DNA of 64,000 bases from Watersipora subatra (GCF_963576615.1 NC_088708.1:68468672-68532671), one strand, 5' to 3'. Numbered from the stretch's first letter, positions 33,656 to 43,768 are shown. Numbers and translations: made by a program. The notes: generated by a model not told the origin, from the letters alone.

Positions 33656-33878
33656 AGTTCCGCTAGGTTAATAAGTAATATCGCACTATCTGTTGAGTCT
33701 AAAACAAATATATAAATTGAAAAGACCATACAATGATCAGCAGCCTACCCTATGGTTACAAAACAATGGTTTGTTGAACTTTTTAAAAAACTCGATGCTC
33801 CTAGCTCAATGCACATGATAATTTTCGTCGACCCGATGAAACAACCTAGGCCTACCATAACATTACGAACATACCTGC
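33656..33878 (-). promoter_or_regulatory. Upstream region of SPFH copy 1, cut off by Ty3 insertion
   Basis: Only 223 bp separate the copy 1 ATG from the 5' LTR of the Ty3 element. No clear TATA box is visible. Any promoter elements further out are displaced by the 4.5-kb insertion. Confidence 0.35.
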
Positions 33879-34018
33879 TGTTGGCTGTACATAACTAACT
33901 CATCTACTATTCTACTAACTCTATTATTATACTGAATGTCCTTGACCTTGTTCTTACATATTGTTGTAACCTTGGCCTGATTAAATAAAAAGGGGACTTC
34001 CTGTCTGAACATCCAACA
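33879..34018 (+). repeat. 5' LTR of the Ty3 element
   Basis: 140 bp, TGTTGG...CCAACA. It carries gattaaataaaaagggga near its 3' side, a likely AATAAA-type signal. Confidence 0.95.
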
Positions 34019-34029
34019 TGGTGGCAGTG
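34019..34029 (+). other. Primer-binding site of the Ty3 element
   Basis: TGGTGGCAGTG immediately after the LTR, in the position where a tRNA 3' end primes minus-strand DNA synthesis. The tRNA was not identified. Confidence 0.6.
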
Positions 34030-34118
34030 TGTCCTTCTTTGCCTTCAGAACTATCTATTTAATCCTACTCTTAGCTGATTGCTAGTAGCCATCCATTGCC
34101 TATTCTTAGCTGACAATC

Positions 34119-37100
34119 ATGTCTAAGCTTGAGGCACCACAAGGATTTGACTTTTCATCACCAGCATCGCTTCCAGAATGGTTGAAGCGATTTAAACTGT
34201 ATAGGGTAGCTACTGGCTTGTTGGATAAGGACGGTGGTGTACAGATAGCAACCCTCCTATACTCGATGGGTGGGGATGCTGAACAGTTGTATGAAACATT
34301 TACATTTGCTGATGATAACGAGAAGAAGGATTTTGATATAGTTTCTAAGAAGCTTCTGGATTACTTCAACCCAAAGCGGAACGTAATTCATCTTAGAAGT
34401 ATATTTCATACAAGAGCTCAGAGAGCAGACGAGCGTGTTGAGAGCTTTATTAGGGATTTATACAAACTCAGTGAGCATTGCGAGTTTGCAGCAGAAAGAG
34501 ACAATACTATCAGAGACAGATTAGTCGTTGGACTGCTAGATAAAGAACTGTCTGCAAAGCTACAGCTGGAGGAAAACTTAGACCTTAGCAAAACTATCTA
34601 TATGTCTCGACACCATGAGCTAGTCAAAAATGAGGTTGCCAAACAAGTAGAGATTGATTCAATTAGCAGATCATCTGCTAGCTGTGGCACCAGCCAGAAG
34701 AATAGCGACAAGCAGGCAGTAACAAAATCGTACGCCAACTACCAAGAAACCATTAATTGTAATAACTGTGGCCTTAAACACAAGAGAAGACAATGCCCAG
34801 CATTTGGTAAACAATGTCACCATTGCCAGAAGCCAAACCACTTTGCCAAGAAGTGCAGGAGTAGAACCAGATTAACTCCGGCTGCTGCAGAAATTGTCGA
34901 TCAAAATATGCCAGAAGGAGAGACCTACTACTTAGATGTAGTGACACAAATACAGGACAACAGCGAGCCATGGTTTGTCAGTATCCCTATAAGCAACACA
35001 AACATTAAGTTCAAGGTTGACACAGGTGCCGATGTCACCATATTATCCAAAAACACTTATGACTTACTTATTGATAAACCTGTTCTATCTAAAGCCAATA
35101 TTGAATTAAAGTCTGTTAACTCTGATGTAACTGTTTTTGGCTATTTCATATTGAACACTAAGTACAATGGTCATGAGTACTCACTCAAATGTTATGTAGC
35201 TGATTGTAGATCTAACCTTTTGTCTAGGAATGCAGTTAAGCATATGGCGGTCATCAGCTCCATGGTTGGTGCTGTCGGGTGTGGCACGGCTTTCGCGGTC
35301 CGGCCTGGTGCTGCGTTGGGTAAGATTAAAGGGAAGCCTGTAACCATCAACCTCAAAAGTAACATAAAACCTACTTGCATCAATGCTCCGCGTCGCATCC
35401 CCTTCCCAATGTTAGACAAAGTTGACAAAGAACTAAACAGAATGATCAGTCAAAACATCATTAAACCGGTAACACAACCCACTGAGTGGTGCTCCCCCAT
35501 AGTTCCTGTCCAAAAAAAGTCTGGCGATGTACGACTCTGCGTAGACCTTAGGGCTGTCAATCGCGCATTAGTTAGAGAAAATTATCCAATACCATCCTTC
35601 GAAGAACTGGCAGCCAAGTTTAGCAATGCAACAGTATTTTCAACACTCGACGCCCGCAGCGGCTACCACCAAATAGCTCTCGATGAGGAATCAAGCCTGC
35701 TGACCACATTCATCACACACAGAGGCAGGTTTAGTTTCACACGCCTACCATTTGGGATATCCAGCGCCAGTGAGTTGTTTCAGAGGACCATGGAAGGAAT
35801 TCTATCAGGATGTGAAGGAGTCGTTGTCTATCAAGATGACATACTTATTTTTGGTCGCAATATGCAAGAACATGATCGGAGGTTAGAGGTAGTCTTGAAG
35901 CGAGTTGCAGAACATGGACTGGAACTAAACAGCGACAAGTGCTCATACAGGCAATCTAAAGTCAAATTTCTGGGCCATATGTTCGATGCTAGTGGCATCA
36001 AATTAGACCCATCCAAGCTGACAGCAATTGAGGCCATTGGTCATCCCAAAGATGTTCATACTCTTCGACGTTTTCTTGGCATGGTAAACTACATGCAACG
36101 ATACATCCCGAACCTCTCACAACTCGCCAGCCCACTAAACAACCTGCTAAAGAACGACAGTGTCTGGACCTGGGAACAACCACAAGAGGAGGCGATGAAG
36201 GCCATAATAGAACGTCTTAAAGGTTCTCCCGGCCTTAGATACTACGATAACAAACTCTCAGTTTCTTTGTATACAGATGCATCTGCTGATGGTTTAGGGG
36301 CAATGATCTGTCAAGAAGGTCGTTGTGTGTCATTTGCATCCCGCACTACTAATGAGACCGAAAAAAACTATTCCAACATAGAGCGTGAGCTCCTTGCGCT
36401 TGTTTGGGCTTGCGAAAAATTTGACCAATACTTGCGCGGCTTGGAGAAATTCGATCTAGTCACTGACCATTACCCATTAGTCCCCATGATTAACGGAAAA
36501 GACCTGAACACAGTCCCACCCCGTTGTCAGCGTTTACTGATGCGTCTCATGCGATATAATCCGGTGGCAAGATATCTTCCAGGGCCACAGATGGTCGTTC
36601 CTGATACTCTTTCTCGATCACCAGACCTTAGTGATGTGCCAGACGTAAAACTGACTGAAGAAATAGAGGAGCATCTCACATCAGTAAGAACAAATCTCCC
36701 CATATCTGACACTAGAATAAACAGCATCATCAGAGCTACACAAAAGGACAGCATCTTGGTAGAAGCGCTTCATTATACTCTAGATGGGTGGCCCAAATAC
36801 AGCAAAGATGTTGTCCCAGCACTACACCCTCTATTTCATGTACGCTCCAACCTATCCGTTGCAGAAAACATGCTTCTCTTTGAGAATAAAATGGTAATCC
36901 CAGAGTCGCTGAGGGAAGACATACTTGCCGCAATACATGAAGGTCATTGGGGGTTGGAAAAATGCAAATCTAGGGCAGCACAGGCGGTTTGGTGGCCAAG
37001 CATAAACAGCGATATTCAGTCCCACATAGCAGCATGTGAATTCTGCAACAAGCATAAGCCCGCCAATCAAAAAGAGCCCATGATTTTACAGAGCGTTCCT

Positions 37101-38039
37101 GAAAGTAAATGGCATACCATTGCGACAGACTTACTGGACTACAAGGGTTCAAAATACTTAGTAGTTGTAGACTTATACAGTCGTTACTTTGAGATTATTC
37201 GCACTCAAAACACCACATCACATATCATAATCCAGAAACTCAAGTCCATCTTTGCTCGCTGGGGAATCCCTATCAAACTAGTTAGTGACAATGGTCCTCC
37301 CTATAATAGTTATGGATTTGCCAAGTTCATGACTGACCTTGGTATAGACCATGTGACTAGCAGCCCGTATTACCCCCAGTCTAATGGGGCTGCTGAGAGA
37401 GCCGTTCAAACAGCCAAGAAGATTTTGTCACAAGATGATCCAGCAGCTGCCTTGATGACATATAGATGCTCAAAGACCGTTACTGGCTACAGCCCTAACG
37501 AGGTAATGTTAGGTGCCGATGTTAGAACATCACTGCCCAGGCGTTTGACTAAACCTAACGTGGATACTGAAAGAATCCTGGGGAATAACTTACAGGCCAA
37601 GATGTCCGCCAAAAGGCATTACGATCAATCGGCTCTCAATCAACCTCTCAATCAGTTGACATCTGGTTCTCCTGTTCGAGTACGAACCAAAGGAAAGTGG
37701 AGTGACCAGATCTATGATGTAATGGGCACGGCCGGAACACCCAGATCATACATAGTTCAGAACCAACAAACTGGGCGCAGGTTTAGGCAGAACAGGCGCC
37801 AACTTTTGCCGTCACAAACAGCTCAATCCAGCGACTCATCACCATCAGACCTCACTGCACAATGCTCTCCGCAACCACCAATGCCTAGTCAGCTAGCCAA
37901 TCCACCATTACCCATAATTGACAACCCTAGCCTTACTGATAGCGGTCACAAACCTCAACCTGTTAATCATCAAGTCTTGCCTAGGCGTACCACCAGGTCC
38001 GGTCGTGCGGTTAATCCTCCTCGCCGGTACTCGCCATAG
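34119..38039 (+). CDS. Ty3/gypsy Gag-Pol polyprotein, intact
   Basis: 1,306 codons with no internal stop. Order: Gag; two zinc knuckles (about residues 213-246, the second CHHC-x4-H-x4-C); aspartic protease (VDTGAD, DTGA at 301-304); reverse transcriptase with YQDD at 571-574; RNase H (LYTDAS, D720); integrase with an HHCC zinc finger from H940 and catalytic residues D1004, D1057 and E1093, which gives the canonical 35-residue D-to-E spacing. Gag and Pol share one frame with no frameshift, as in some invertebrate Ty3 lineages. The C-terminal tail is Pro/Ser-rich and no chromodomain is evident. It begins 100 bp after the 5' LTR. All key catalytic residues are present. Confidence 0.97.
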   Translation: MSKLEAPQGFDFSSPASLPEWLKRFKLYRVATGLLDKDGGVQIATLLYSMGGDAEQLYETFTFADDNEKKDFDIVSKKLLDYFNPKRNVIHLRSIFHTRAQRADERVESFIRDLYKLSEHCEFAAERDNTIRDRLVVGLLDKELSAKLQLEENLDLSKTIYMSRHHELVKNEVAKQVEIDSISRSSASCGTSQKNSDKQAVTKSYANYQETINCNNCGLKHKRRQCPAFGKQCHHCQKPNHFAKKCRSRTRLTPAAAEIVDQNMPEGETYYLDVVTQIQDNSEPWFVSIPISNTNIKFKVDTGADVTILSKNTYDLLIDKPVLSKANIELKSVNSDVTVFGYFILNTKYNGHEYSLKCYVADCRSNLLSRNAVKHMAVISSMVGAVGCGTAFAVRPGAALGKIKGKPVTINLKSNIKPTCINAPRRIPFPMLDKVDKELNRMISQNIIKPVTQPTEWCSPIVPVQKKSGDVRLCVDLRAVNRALVRENYPIPSFEELAAKFSNATVFSTLDARSGYHQIALDEESSLLTTFITHRGRFSFTRLPFGISSASELFQRTMEGILSGCEGVVVYQDDILIFGRNMQEHDRRLEVVLKRVAEHGLELNSDKCSYRQSKVKFLGHMFDASGIKLDPSKLTAIEAIGHPKDVHTLRRFLGMVNYMQRYIPNLSQLASPLNNLLKNDSVWTWEQPQEEAMKAIIERLKGSPGLRYYDNKLSVSLYTDASADGLGAMICQEGRCVSFASRTTNETEKNYSNIERELLALVWACEKFDQYLRGLEKFDLVTDHYPLVPMINGKDLNTVPPRCQRLLMRLMRYNPVARYLPGPQMVVPDTLSRSPDLSDVPDVKLTEEIEEHLTSVRTNLPISDTRINSIIRATQKDSILVEALHYTLDGWPKYSKDVVPALHPLFHVRSNLSVAENMLLFENKMVIPESLREDILAAIHEGHWGLEKCKSRAAQAVWWPSINSDIQSHIAACEFCNKHKPANQKEPMILQSVPESKWHTIATDLLDYKGSKYLVVVDLYSRYFEIIRTQNTTSHIIIQKLKSIFARWGIPIKLVSDNGPPYNSYGFAKFMTDLGIDHVTSSPYYPQSNGAAERAVQTAKKILSQDDPAAALMTYRCSKTVTGYSPNEVMLGADVRTSLPRRLTKPNVDTERILGNNLQAKMSAKRHYDQSALNQPLNQLTSGSPVRVRTKGKWSDQIYDVMGTAGTPRSYIVQNQQTGRRFRQNRRQLLPSQTAQSSDSSPSDLTAQCSPQPPMPSQLANPPLPIIDNPSLTDSGHKPQPVNHQVLPRRTTRSGRAVNPPRRYSP

Positions 38040-38189
38040 TCGGTGACCGTCATGTGCTTACTGATGTGTAACATAATTTTTCTAAACTGATTAATATCGT
38101 TATCTGTTGTTTTTTTGTTGTTAACATAGATTTTTTTTGGGTTTACATGCTCTTTTAACACAGCTTATGTTATTGTGTTGTAGTTGCTT

Positions 38190-38201
38190 TGATGGGGAGG
38201 A
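38190..38201 (+). other. Polypurine tract of the Ty3 element
   Basis: tgatggggagga directly before the 3' LTR, the expected primer site for plus-strand synthesis. Confidence 0.75.
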
Positions 38202-38341
38202 TGTTGGCTGTACATAACTAACTCATCTACTATTCTACTAACTCTATTATTATACTGAATGTCCTTGACCTTGTTCTTACATATTGTTGTAACCTTGACC
38301 TGATTAAATAAAAAGGGGACTTCCTGTCTGAACATCCAACA
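38202..38341 (+). repeat. 3' LTR of the Ty3 element
   Basis: 140 bp, one difference from the 5' LTR. Confidence 0.95.
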
Positions 38342-38509
38342 CCTGCCAACACTCACGCATTGGGCGGGAGATTCACCCAATCACCCCAAAGAAAAATGAA
38401 AATGCGTGAGATTTTGCCCCAATTTCCACAATTTTATATATACTATCATTGATACATCAATTGTCCCAAAACCAAATCTCACGCATTGCCCAACTCTTGG
38501 GTTGGCAGG
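38342..38509. mobile_element. CCTGCCAAC MITE, copy 2 (split by the Ty3 element)
   Basis: 168 bp with ends CCTGCCAAC and GTTGGCAGG. Internal ctcacgcattg, caccccaaag and ttgccccaa words match copy 1 in reverse orientation. The first five bases (CCTGC) are duplicated on both sides of the Ty3 element, so the MITE was present before the retrotransposon. Confidence 0.85.
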
Positions 38510-39256
38510 TCTGATTACCAAACTTTTGGTTTTATAGAACTTGTTAATAGCCTTCATTCATCATTGGTAATTGTTCCATGCGTCAATTTAACACGAACAG
38601 TTACATGGACGACAGCCCAAAAAGAAGGATTACGCAGGAAAAAACTGACACATTACAGGATACAGACAATTTAAAAATAAAACGATTGATAGAAGGTATA
38701 TTTGTTTTTTAACAAACCAACACATCTAATAGTGTGTAATATAGATATGTACAGAAATTATCAAAAGTCAGATACATATATACAGTAAGCAGATTTATTG
38801 CATATCCGTCTCCGTTGTCGTTACCTTAAATATAATAAACGTTATTATTTAATTTAATAGAAAAAGGTTTATTATATCTATGGTCGTTACGGTCGTAACT
38901 TCTTGCGCGCTTCGGCGCAAACGACATCAACACACGTCTCTCTCATGTTAAAGGCATTATGTTTACCTGTCGTTTACTAATTCAAAGCTATAGCCCGGTT
39001 GATGACTGTCGACGCGAACGATAATGATTAATTACGTGCGCGTTGTATATAAACATGTCGAACATTTACGTGTTCAATGTTTGTGTATATGCTACATAGT
39101 ACATGTATATGGAGACAATAACGGCGAGTCTTTGTTCATGACTCATTAAACTATTTCGACAGGAATTGTCCCATTCAGTTCCTGATTTTTAACATTAAAA
39201 AGTTCTAGTAACCTAGTATTTTACCTTTAAAATGCCAAAGCAACGAGCGATCACTG
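38510..39256. other. No gene recognised
   Basis: Spacer between two LTR elements. No open frame with domain signals and no clear repeat. Confidence 0.45.
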
Positions 39257-39258
39257 TA

Positions 39259-39464
39259 TGCACTTACATGAAATTGAAGCCAAGAAGAGCGTCCGTCTTT
39301 CATTACACTTCCTTATATCCTCCCCATACTGCCTTATACTACCTAATCTACTAGCTTTACCCACTAGCTTTATTCAGCTTTATCCACTCACCGTAATTAC
39401 CAAGACCACCTGTACTGCTCAGACACCAATATAGCCTGAGCCTAACAAATCCCATAATACAACA
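39259..39464 (-). repeat. 3' LTR of the gag-protease element (truncated)
   Basis: Matches 42444-42656 with scattered substitutions and small indels. The outermost bases on the low-coordinate side are missing compared with the 5' LTR. Confidence 0.85.
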
Positions 39465-39639
39465 TGCCCTTTTTTTCTTTTTGTTTTGGGCCGCCCCATC
39501 ACTACCAACAAGCAGCCGTAGTAACTTAACTTACTTGTGTTGCTCGTTACCTGACTCCGTTAGGGCAGTCTCCATAGGTTATGCTTCTGGCTTGTCTGAC
39601 CTTGTGCCACCGTCTAAAATACTCTCGTTACTGCTAGCT

Positions 39640-40353
39640 CTATTGCCAATTTGCACTGGCTTTTCCATCTCCCTGACCTCCGCCGCTACCAATACTTTTA
39701 CCGTGACCACTGTCACTACCAACACTACTTCCACCAACATCTCCAACACTACTTCCACTAACCCTGATTAGCCCGGAGTCTTTTGGTTGGGTCAGTAATG
39801 ACTCCTCAACCTCATCTCCGTCTCTTCCGTCTTTACCTCGCTCTCTCCAATAAGAGGCAGGCTCGACAGGCCTCCTGTGGGAGTGTTCCACCTGGGCCGT
39901 AACCGGCTGCACAGGGGATGGCAACACAGAGCTGGGAGTTGACATAGGTCCAGACCTATCTAGCTCGACCTGACCATCCACCGGTGCTGATATGCTACCA
40001 GCAGTTTTCATCTGAACCTCGGCTAACACTTGCACTGCTACTCTGAATGCCTTGACATTTTCCAACTCCATGACTGCTGCCTTACGCTTTGCTTTTAGCC
40101 TAGCCATTTTCTCCTCTGACTTTCTCTGTACCTCCTTCTCTTCCCTCTCTATCTCTGCGACTTTTCTCTCATGACCATCTCTGTCTAACATTCCATTGCT
40201 GGACACCTCAGCTAAAAAAGAGCAAACTTTCTCCATTATAGATACTGGTTCAGCTACTTTCTCAGCACCTCCACTTACCTCATCATGACTGTGTTCTCTA
40301 TCATAAACACTTTCACCTCTCTGGTGCCTGGGGCTGTCCCCCTTGACTACCAA
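39640..40353 (-). CDS. Accessory ORF of the gag-protease element (coiled coil)
   Basis: 237 codons overlapping the end of the protease frame by about 40 bp in another frame. Residues about 60-95 form a strongly charged helical stretch (EIEREEKEVQRKSEEKMARL), followed by a proline-rich part and a glycine/serine-rich tail. No enzymatic motif was found. It occupies the place where pol would normally be. I do not recognise it. It could be a late Gag-like or element-specific structural protein, or a captured host fragment. Confidence 0.5.
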   Translation of the reverse strand: MVVKGDSPRHQRGESVYDREHSHDEVSGGAEKVAEPVSIMEKVCSFLAEVSSNGMLDRDGHERKVAEIEREEKEVQRKSEEKMARLKAKRKAAVMELENVKAFRVAVQVLAEVQMKTAGSISAPVDGQVELDRSGPMSTPSSVLPSPVQPVTAQVEHSHRRPVEPASYWRERGKDGRDGDEVEESLLTQPKDSGLIRVSGSSVGDVGGSSVGSDSGHGKSIGSGGGQGDGKASANWQ

Positions 40354-40879
40354 TTTCTACGTATCCGCTACTCTGTACTCCCTTGGTTTCACATATCCAC
40401 CAATCTTGACCTGTGTGACCTTTCTTTACATCGCTCTCTCTGTCAGACTTATTTGTCAGGTTTTGCAACTTGACATCATCTGAAACATAACTTGACCCAG
40501 CAATAATGGTTCTCGGCAAAAACAGCTTAACTGGCTTAATACTTCTACATTCCTTAACAGGCGCAAACTTGCTTTCGCATAACACATTTACAACAGCAAA
40601 TAATTTTAACTGCTTCAACTCAGTTATGCCCAAAAATTTCGTTCTCAATCCTTTCTCCACATGAACTTCGGCATCCATATGCATGTGTTTACTTTCCAAA
40701 TGAACTACCACACTTCCAACCACTTTTAACTCACTACCATCAGTGATTTCTAAAACTGTCGACGGTTTCTTTAACTGTAGGTTCAACTTATTGGCTGTTG
40801 CCTTGGTTACTATTGATACCTCAGCCCCAGTATCAAACATAAACTCCACATTTCCTTCATTAACTTCTAAATACTGCAC
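40313..40879 (-). CDS. Retroviral-type aspartic protease of the gag-protease element
   Basis: About 188 codons with the active-site motif FMFDTGAEVSIV near the start and a following VVGSVVVHL-like flap/strand region. The fold normally works as a dimer to cleave Gag. It lies in the same frame as the preceding zinc-knuckle ORF but is separated from it by TGA and TAG. The first listed residue is not an ATG, so expression would need readthrough or re-initiation. Confidence 0.65.
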   Translation of the reverse strand: MQYLEVNEGNVEFMFDTGAEVSIVTKATANKLNLQLKKPSTVLEITDGSELKVVGSVVVHLESKHMHMDAEVHVEKGLRTKFLGITELKQLKLFAVVNVLCESKFAPVKECRSIKPVKLFLPRTIIAGSSYVSDDVKLQNLTNKSDRESDVKKGHTGQDWWICETKGVQSSGYVEIGSQGGQPQAPER

Positions 40880-40894
40880 AATTCTCTAGCCTAG

Positions 40895-41527
40895 TCATTG
40901 ATCTTCACCATATTTATGTCTATAGCCAGCAAATCTTGCACTTTTACCCCTGCTATTGTCACTGTACCCTTCATCATGCGTATCCATCTCACGCTTCTCA
41001 AACCAACCGTCTCTCTCATACTTGTTCATACTGTAATCTCTAGGTCTATTCCACTTATCCCTTACATCATGAGGACTTTCTCTGCCCCAATACCTCTCCC
41101 TACAGCTATCTCGACTGCCATACCTTACTTCTCTACCCTTATCTCCGTAATATCGAGATACGTGTCCTCGCCGTCCACAAGAAAAGCATTTAATGGAGGG
41201 ACAACTCCGCATCTCGTGGCCACTACCTCTGCAATTGTAGCAAACTCTATCTCTACTACTTTCTCTACAGTTTTCTCTATATCTAGAGACATACCTTTCT
41301 TTGCTATTATTTCTATACTTCCTGCTGCCACTGTCCTTGTTACACTCCCGACCTTGTGTCCCATACCTACTAGTATCACGCTCCTCACTACTATTACCAT
41401 AATACTTTCTACCACTCCTAGGGCTACTTCTAGGGGAAGATCTACCCGCTGAATCGTAGCTTCTATCTCTACCATTACTCCAGTACTGCGCTCGGCTATC
41501 AAACTCTGACACCTTTGCTACCTCCAT
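40895..41527 (-). CDS. Gag nucleocapsid part with two CCHC knuckles
   Basis: 210 codons, very rich in Arg, Ser, Tyr and Gly (RNA-binding character), with zinc knuckles CYNCRGSGHEMRSC and CFSCGRRGHVSRYY. The last cysteine of the second knuckle is replaced by tyrosine. The upstream Gag frame stops just before it near a run of six A residues (about 41537), which suggests a homopolymer indel or frameshifting. It ends at a TGA followed by CTAG. Confidence 0.6.
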   Translation of the reverse strand: MEVAKVSEFDSRAQYWSNGRDRSYDSAGRSSPRSSPRSGRKYYGNSSEERDTSRYGTQGRECNKDSGSRKYRNNSKERYVSRYRENCRESSRDRVCYNCRGSGHEMRSCPSIKCFSCGRRGHVSRYYGDKGREVRYGSRDSCRERYWGRESPHDVRDKWNRPRDYSMNKYERDGWFEKREMDTHDEGYSDNSRGKSARFAGYRHKYGEDQ

Positions 41528-41534
41528 ATTAACC

Positions 41535-42141
41535 TCACTTTTTTAAGTCAGTACTTCTACTCTCAGTTCTCAAGAATCTATCTGAATTGTTTGCCATTTC
41601 ACGAGCCCTCAATGCCTCATGTAATAACTCCCAAGTCAGATTGGAGTTCTTCATCAAATCTCTGCTTACTTCTCTATCCCTCAACCCGTTAACCGCCACT
41701 ATAAGGGCAAACCTTACCCTATCATCATTATTAGCTACCTCGGCATATCTGCTCAAACTCTCTACTCGTTGTAAGTACTCTCTATCACTTTCTCCCAGTG
41801 CCTGCTTAGCCATCAGAAACTTATGCCCCTTCACGAACATACTGTCTTGCCTACCATAATAACACTGCAAAACCTCCACTGCCTCTTCATAAGTAGAATT
41901 TGCAGTCTACGTCAAACCCTGCACCCCTCAATACTTCTCTACCGCTGTGCCCAGTAGCTCTCAATAGTGACACTAACCTAGCTCTACCTCTCATAATAGG
42001 CACTCTGTCACCCTCATCATCAACAACATAACCTCTCCTCTTGACAGCACTCTCAATACACAAATTCATCTCTTTTATAAATCTTTCCCACGTGCCATCA
42101 CTGTGCTCACCGAACACCAACTTCGGAAAACCACTCTCCAT
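41535..42141 (-). pseudogene. Gag capsid region, frameshifted
   Basis: Two open frames (42141-41887 and 41879-41535) together look like an N-terminal Gag/capsid segment. The first starts at ATG 42141, about 280 bp inside the 5' LTR, and the second contains a retrotransposon-gag-like stretch (ALGESDREYLQRVESL). The frame changes near 41900, a disabling break in the middle of the domain. Confidence 0.6.
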
Positions 42142-42424
42142 CTCAACACAATACGTTTATTTCTCGCTACAAATTTACTCTACCCCACTCGTATATATTC
42201 TTGTAATTCTCACCTCCGAACAATGAATAAATATCTACACCTCTCCAACACTGATGCTTCACCGCTACAACATGTCACAGCCTCACAACAATACCCTACC
42301 GCATGTCACCCCACCTGCATGCCCGTGAAAGGGTCTAATCAATCGTTAAACTTACACCGAAACCAGAAAATGATCGCTAACGATAACACACAGAAAAAAA
42401 ATTAGAGCTTCGTCAACTGCGCCA

Positions 42425-42656
42425 TGTTGTATAAATATACTTATGCACTTAAATGAAATTCAAGCCAAGAAGAGTGTCCGTCTTTCATTACACTTCCTTA
42501 TTTCCTCCCCATACTGCCTTAAACTACCTAATCTACTAGCTTCACCCACTAGCTTTATCCAGCTTTATCCACTCACCGTAATTACCAAGACCACCTGTAC
42601 TGCCTTGAGCTCAGACACCAATATAGCCTGAGCCTAACAGATCCTATAATACAACA
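42425..42656 (-). repeat. 5' LTR of the gag-protease element
   Basis: 232 bp, TGTTGTAT...ATACAACA, with 8-bp perfect terminal inverted repeats. A TATA-like tatatttata lies near its 3' end on the minus strand. Confidence 0.85.
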
Positions 42657-43768
42657 ATTACATCAACCTCACTGACTTTCAATTTCAAAAATATCTAAGG
42701 TAGCTGCATACAGTAAACATGCTGGTGCTCATCTAAGCGTAAAATGAGAAAACCTGCCATACTAGCGACTCAAGAAATCCTAGGGATGCAGCTCATTGTT
42801 TGAATTTAACACCATCGTAAAGTCTGCATGTTATTAAATTGTGTTTTGCAAAATTATAGCTAATGCCATTTTTCATTCAAATTGGTTTGAAACGAATTTC
42901 TTAAGGTAGTAGGTGTACATACTTTTTAAGCAAAGAACATAGCTTAATCCGAAGAAGACAAAAATAAATACGGAGAATATGAATAATTCATAGGCTGATG
43001 CAAGTGAGAATGATTAAAATAGGCCCGTTGAACACGAAGATGTGGAGTTTACAATAATTATATTATTTGCCGTTCTTTATAAATTGTCTAAAATTTGTCA
43101 ACTTTGATAGAGCAAATAAATGTCCTGTTGGAAGGATCTTTTCAAAAGTTATAAATTTCCGCTGTTGCTCAAGTTTTAATGAAAATGAAGGTTGAACAGA
43201 AGACTTTGTTGATAAAGTGGGTGTAAATAAATTAGAGGTCTCCAAAGTAACCCAACTCTATTATACATATAGAGAATATTGTTGTTACCATTGTAATTAA
43301 ATCAAATCGCAACAGAAAGTATGCTCTTAAAACACATTTAAATGTATTTGAACTAATTTATCTAGCAAAAACAGTTGTGCTTATAAGCTTTAAATTGGGA
43401 AAATTGGCAAATTGTAAATGCATATTAATTAAATATGTTCACAATCACTCGATGACGACAATAATTGAAGCAACTTTCAGCTAATAGCAAAGCTGTAAAA
43501 GAATGCAACGATAAGTGACATAATTATACTTAATCATAGGTTTGACATAACTTGCCTTGATGAAACGTATCTTGACTGCGAAGCTACTAGCTCTATCATC
43601 ATAGTTCAATTAAGTTCTTTTTCTTGAGTAATCTAAGACTCCATGAAAGCTCTATGGTGTAACTGTTGCTTGCTTTACCACTTTATCATAAGAAAAACGT
43701 ATTCAAGCATTTGCTCACCGTGAGTTGTCAGCTCTTCTATGTTCTACCACAGCTGTCATAGTTATACT
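42657..43768. other. No gene recognised
   Basis: AT-rich spacer without clear repeats or exon signals. Confidence 0.45.

Larger units (their letters stand above)
33879..38341 (+). mobile_element. Complete Ty3/gypsy LTR retrotransposon
   Basis: Two 140-bp LTRs (33879-34018, 38202-38341) start TGTTGG, end CCAACA and differ by one base (ccttggcc versus ccttgacc). A perfect 5-bp target duplication, CCTGC, flanks the element (33874-33878, 38342-38346). A primer-binding-like TGGTGGCAGTG directly follows the 5' LTR and a purine tract precedes the 3' LTR. One uninterrupted gag-pol frame fills the inside, and there is no env. All structural parts are present, so the insertion is young and may be competent. 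The target was the end of a CCTGCCAAC MITE. Confidence 0.97.
39257..42656 (-). mobile_element. Non-autonomous LTR element: gag + protease, no RT/integrase
   Basis: Minus-strand element of about 3.4 kb. The 5' LTR (42656-42425) begins TGTTGTAT and ends ATACAACA, and a primer-binding-like TGGCGCAGTTGACG follows at once. The 3' LTR (39464-39259) matches but lacks about 19 terminal bases, so the expected target duplication cannot be seen. A purine tract (aaaaagaaaaaaaggg) precedes it. The interior of about 2.96 kb encodes Gag, zinc knuckles, a protease and a coiled-coil ORF, but no reverse transcriptase, RNase H or integrase. Mobility would need enzymes from another element. Frames are broken at several places and the LTRs differ at many sites, so it is older than the Ty3 element. 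Confidence 0.85.

Noticed and set aside
40898..42405. Plus-strand ORFs rich in Thr, Ser and Ile (for example 40898-41452)
   Set aside because: They are antisense shadows of the Arg/Ser/Tyr-rich gag and other minus-strand frames of the LTR element.
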